A stretch of 22,757 nucleotides of DNA, taken from positions 1 through 22,757 of the forward strand of contig NW_019091881.1 in the NCBI RefSeq assembly GCF_001949145.1, given 5' to 3'. This document shows positions 19,620 to 22,757 of the stretch, in pieces (the stretch's first letter is position 1; each line of letters begins with the position of its first letter). A program made the position numbers and the translations under genes. Below the pieces are notes generated by a model. The model searched no databases. It was not told where the DNA came from and saw nothing but the letters and a program-made list of their open reading frames with translations. This stretch comes from Acanthaster planci. Its lineage: Eukaryota > Echinodermata > Asteroidea > Valvatida > Acanthasteridae.

Positions 19620-20469
19620 GGAAGATTAGAGTTCAGTTAGAAGAGAAGAGCACCAACATTGCTCAATTTGCCCCACCATCTGAATTGGTCCCACTTCATT
19701 TACTTGGATATAGAATACAGTTTGAAAAGATCTGCAAGCTTGAAGACCGGAGCTACATCTTTATCCATCCTTGCTTCATCAATGTATGTTAGCAACTCTG
19801 CGAGGGCAATGCTTTTATTGTTGTTGTTATTTCTGTTGCGATTGCCCTTTCGGGTTTTCTCTGAGGCAGAGCTTTGTTGTGAAGTGATACCTCGTGTCTT
19901 GTGCTATCAAGTCCCCAGCACTAAACTTGGCAAGAAGTCGCTGATCTTGAAGATCTATGGCGCATTCTTTAATTTTCTCTCGTTGAGCCTAAAAGTAGCA
20001 GCTGCATAGAGTGTGTCTTCGGTGTCGTCATCCACACGGAAAAAATCTTTTGTCACTATTTTGTGTTGTGCAGTTTGCTGGTTGAACTTCTTGGGAGCAG
20101 CTGAACTGGTTTTCTCGGACTGTCTCCTTTCTCTCCGCTCTAGCTTCGACTCGTTGAAATTTTGCTTAACAGGATTTGTGAAACTTTGCTGAGTGTTCAT
20201 GCATAATAGTGGCTTCTATGCCTTTGCTGTCATCGAGGCGCCTGATGTCAGTTGCCACATGCATAGCCTGCACCTCATTAAAGCGTATGAGTTTTTTTGA
20301 CAAAGTAAAGTACCCTTGATGACATCAGTTCACTTGGTTTAGATTGGAAATGCAGTGCTTCTGGAGTTCCTGCTTGGCAGAGACAGCACACTATCCATTC
20401 AGTTATGGATGGCGTTTCCTGAGAGGGTCAAGCCTGCTGTGAATCGACAAACGTATACACCTTGTACAT
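19620..20469 (-). pseudogene. Decayed cysteine-containing protein of a multicopy invertebrate family
   Basis: About 280 codons with several frameshifts, from ATG 20469 (MYKVYTFVDSQQA, then a TGA). A CxxC-type site follows, IVCCLCQAGTPEALHFQSKP. After a frame change come IRFNEVQAMHVATDIRRLDD and SKGIEATIMHEHSAKFHKSC, a shift to NESKLERRERRQSEKTSSAA, and TEDTLYAAATFRLNE. Another shift leads to KIKECAIDLQDQRLLAKFSA-GDLIAQDTRYH. A last shift gives KSIALAELLTYIDEARMDKD and VAPVFKLADLFKLYS. Below about 19690 the signal fades. The order of cysteine site, HKSC, LQDxxLLAKxSAGDLIAxDxxYH and ALAEL...PVFKLADL matches, from memory, an uncharacterised protein present in many copies in cnidarian, mollusc and amphioxus assemblies. 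It is therefore probably the ORF of a mobile element. Function is unknown. Confidence 0.65.
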
Positions 20470-20980
20470 GGCTGCGTGTGACACCACCAATTAAGGACCA
20501 GCACCTGACGACTCTATTCAGCGATAAACCTGCATGACTGGAGGAATTCCGCAAAGACACAGGGGATTATTCGGGTTATTTTACTGCATACTAGTTCAAG
20601 TGTATTGCGATGTAAAAAAAAGCTTTAAAATTCATACTTTGGGTTTGGGTAAAATTATCTTAGAAACGTTGTGGAAGAAAAAAACAAGAAGTCTCAATTA
20701 TTTGGACCACTTTCCACCATTATCAGGAAGTCACTGGTACTCAACTACAGTTCAGTCCGTGGATCAGAGTGTTTGTAAGCGGATTTATGTGGCTTTTCGT
20801 TTTATAGTGCAGCACTCTTACATTTCCAGCTCACCGAACGAACTCTTATTTATTTTCTGTCGAGCGGTGCATCAAACCTGGAAATGGGACTTTTTGAGCA
20901 GTTGAATCTTTAAGAAGTTACCATGTTTAAGTATTTTAAGCCCTGTTGCAGAAATAAAAGAATTCCAACCTGGAAAATCC
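20470..20980. other. 5' flank of the right MCT-like gene
   Basis: No recognisable gene. The + strand ORF at 20534-20905 has no family resemblance. A weak acceptor-like CCCTGTTGCAG ends at 20951, with the reading frame open from there into the transporter exon, so a non-coding or short upstream exon is possible. I see no clear TATA box. Confidence 0.4.
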
Positions 20981-21179
20981 ATGATGCGTGAAAGGTGCAG
21001 CACCCGATGTCTCCAAGGATTCTACATTGTCGTCTGCATGCATATCAGCATGATGTTTTTGTCAGGCTTCACCAAAGGTCTAGGGGTGATGTTAGCCACG
21101 CTGCGTGAGGAATTTATAGCCGACACCTGGATGATTGGCAGTTTAATTGCGGGAATGAATGCCGTGGCAGGTTTTGCAG
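20981..21179 (+). CDS. First coding exon of a second MCT/SLC16-like transporter
   Basis: The N-terminal exon of a major-facilitator transporter of the monocarboxylate-carrier type. From ATG 20981 (a second ATG follows directly) it encodes a short basic head (MMRERCSTRCLQ), TM1 (GFYIVVCMHISMMFLSGFTK), the loop GLGVMLATLREEFIADTWMI and the start of TM2 (GSLIAGMNAVAGFAG). It ends in phase 1 at a GTACGC donor (21180). The spacing TM1-loop-[T/S]WI-TM2 is typical of MCTs. The usual DGGWGW-type motif before TM1 is replaced by CLQGF, which marks a divergent subfamily. The frame is open upstream to 20906, so translation could start in an earlier exon. The gene continues beyond the window. Substrate is not predictable. 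Confidence 0.85.
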
Positions 21180-22000
21180 GTACGCTTTCAGTGAAAAAAA
21201 GTCAGTTTTTATTTCAAACATGTGACAGTGCCGAGGGGCGGAATCCGCCCCTACTCGCCCTCCGCCCCTTTTAACCTTTCTAAAAACGCCACAGTGCTTT
21301 TTCAGGATTTTTTGTGTACCCTGATGAGTTTGTTTTGACAGCATTTGTGTGAAAATTGAACATACCATTTTTGTGCGGCGCCCACTTTCCAAGACTGGAC
21401 AGCCAAATACACGCGGGCTTGCACATGTGTAGCCTTGAAATACAAGTGACCGTAGCAACAAACCGCTTCACTGATTGAGTCAAAACTCCATGTATTTGTA
21501 ATAATAAACAGAAGCTTTACTTGAATACTTAAGTTTGAAACAATCAAGCCTGGTGCAACCAAGTTCTTGCAGGAGGGGGCAACATCCGCCCCTAGGCCGT
21601 GACATGGTCCAAAAAAACAGCTCTTTCAGGGTTATGAAACAACAGAAAAGTGGTTTCACAATCAATAGCATATTGTATGGTTAGGATTTATAGGGATCAA
21701 AAATATTTTTGACATATTTTTAAAAAAATACTTCTGGACTATTTGTTTTGTGGAAAATACGAAATATTCATGTCAATAGTGTATCGATTGGTTTCGAAAA
21801 GAACTGTTTGGTAAATAATTTTACAACAGCGAGTGCATTATATGTTAGAGGAAATTTCTCAATAATCGGAAATGAGAACTTGATAAGTAGTACTCTTGTT
21901 CGATTTCACGTGAAGACCACACTTTGTCATTTTAATAAACACAGTTTCCATATTTATGCTGTTAAATTGCTGTTGTTTTTATTATATTCCATCCACACAG
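21180..22000 (+). other. Intron 1 of the right MCT-like gene
   Basis: An 821-base intron bordered by GTACGC and ATCCACACAG, phase 1. It contains a GC-rich palindrome at 21234-21252 and a related motif at 21575-21593, which look like parts of a small repeat inserted in the intron. ORFs on the - strand here overlap each other and have no family resemblance. Confidence 0.75.
21234..21252. repeat. Perfect 19-bp GC-rich palindrome
   Basis: AGGGGCGGA, one A, then TCCGCCCCT form a perfect hairpin with 9-base arms. A related imperfect copy (AGGGGGC AACA TCCGCCCCT) lies in the same orientation near 21574-21593. The pair probably belongs to one inserted repeat about 360 bases long. Confidence 0.7.
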
Positions 22001-22144
22001 GTCCCATCTCTGGGCCTCTACATGGTATTTTTGGAACTCGTACTGTGGTGGTAATAAGTGGGCTTCTCAGTGGAGCATCTGTGATACTCTCGTCCTTCTC
22101 GACCAGTATGTTCCACGTCGCACTGACATTATCCCTTTTGACAG
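22001..22144 (+). CDS. Second coding exon of the right MCT-like transporter
   Basis: A 144-base exon between acceptor ATCCACACAG and donor GTATGC, phase 1 at both ends, so it joins the first exon without a frame change. It encodes PISGPLHGIFGTRTVVVISG, then LLSGASVILSSFSTSMFHVA and LTLSLLTG. This is the end of TM2, the short basic turn (FGTR) typical of the major-facilitator fold, TM3 and the start of TM4. The pattern GP-x-x-G-x-L-x-x-x-FG-x-R ... GG-x-L-x-x-x-G-x-x-x-SSF is strongly MCT-like. The next exon should begin with the G of an LG motif and lies outside the window. Confidence 0.9.
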
Positions 22145-22757
22145 GTATGCTTTACTTTTTTCTGTTAATGTAGAAAAGTTCAAATTCATTTTTCTTTCGG
22201 AACTTGTTTCGTTTTCCATTGTGATAATTCTGTCGGCCGCTTAGGGTATGGGTATCCAAATCGTTTTCAAATAAAAGTTCACGATTAATGTGTTCAATTA
22301 ACAGGCTTCTCGGTATTAAGCAGACGCCATATTATTCAGGTTGAAAGGTCGCAGGGGTTGCAATTACTACTGCAAATAACAATTTATTGGAATATAGTAC
22401 ACATAAAGATGGTTGAAAACATCGTATGCATGTAATATACCCTGCTTAAAACGTCTGCGGCAAAATTCTTGTGTCTCCATGAGAATGATTCAATATTTTG
22501 CGTTGTGTCCATTTGAACTGCAGGAGTTTAGTGAGTTCAGTTTTACAGACTTTTATCGACTGTTCCTTGAAATGTCGTTATGATAATCTGAGGAAATCGA
22601 TCTCTTACTACGAAAAGAGGTTGACATGTGCACAGATGTGGATTTTTCAATTTTTCCCCAAAAGCTGTTTTTGAAGCAGACTCGGGTTTTAGAGGATTGA
22701 GGCAATTTATCAAATCCCCCCTCAAGTTAATCACTAATTAGACCAGTGTTAGCTTTT
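22145..22757 (+). other. Intron 2 of the right MCT-like gene (partial)
   Basis: This stretch starts with the donor GTATGC and contains no recognisable exon or repeat before the window ends. Confidence 0.6.

Noticed and set aside
19520-19660. RING-finger-like reading on the + strand (SFICGMCGKILSSPLETKCGH) with a MYND-like stretch just upstream
   Set aside because: The two cysteines that should follow the CGH are absent and the frame stops soon after. The region lies at and just beyond the faded end of the better supported minus-strand relic. Probably chance.
20534-20905. 123-codon + strand ORF upstream of the right transporter gene
   Set aside because: Composition looks random, there is no domain, and it is not in phase with the transporter exon.

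Overview
The window is nuclear DNA from a metazoan, most likely a marine invertebrate. The evidence is short exons with GT/AG borders, AT-rich intergenic DNA, and decayed LINE, Tc1 and other repeat relics typical of such genomes. Sequence alone does not let me name the phylum. I see no rRNA, tRNA or CRISPR.

Host genes lie only at the edges and on the + strand. On the left is the last coding exon of a monocarboxylate-transporter-like (MCT/SLC16) gene (3448-3575), with a poly(A) signal at 3738. On the right are the first two recognisable exons of a second MCT-like gene (20981-21179 and 22001-22144), with matching intron phase. The window is therefore the roughly 17 kb gap between two tandem MCT paralogues, and nearly everything in the gap is mobile or repetitive.

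Left to right the gap holds: a Tc1/mariner transposase relic (1085-1425, + strand, left of the first MCT exon and probably in its intron); a 5'-truncated LINE reverse-transcriptase relic (about 5018-5860, +); a compact virus-like gene block (8381-13372); a 20-bp tandem repeat (13891-13950); a second LINE (16008-19265, - strand) split by an insertion that carries a 29-bp tandem repeat; and a decayed gene for a cysteine-containing protein of a multicopy invertebrate family (about 19620-20469, - strand).

The virus-like block is the most interesting part. About eight tightly packed, intronless ORF relics are arranged as two convergent sets: three on + (8381-10154) and five on - (13372 down to about 10230). 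The sets meet at a hairpin flanked by an A tract and a T tract. One - strand gene combines giant-virus-style CxHG...CxxC zinc repeats with an HNH-like zinc site. At least four others carry hydrophobic, probably membrane, segments. Every gene has frameshifts or stops, yet the protein signal is clear and CpG is visibly common, so the insertion looks fairly young. No polymerase, integrase or terminal repeats are visible, so it is probably a fragment. Family resemblances come from memory of uncharacterised multicopy proteins in invertebrate assemblies; no search was run.
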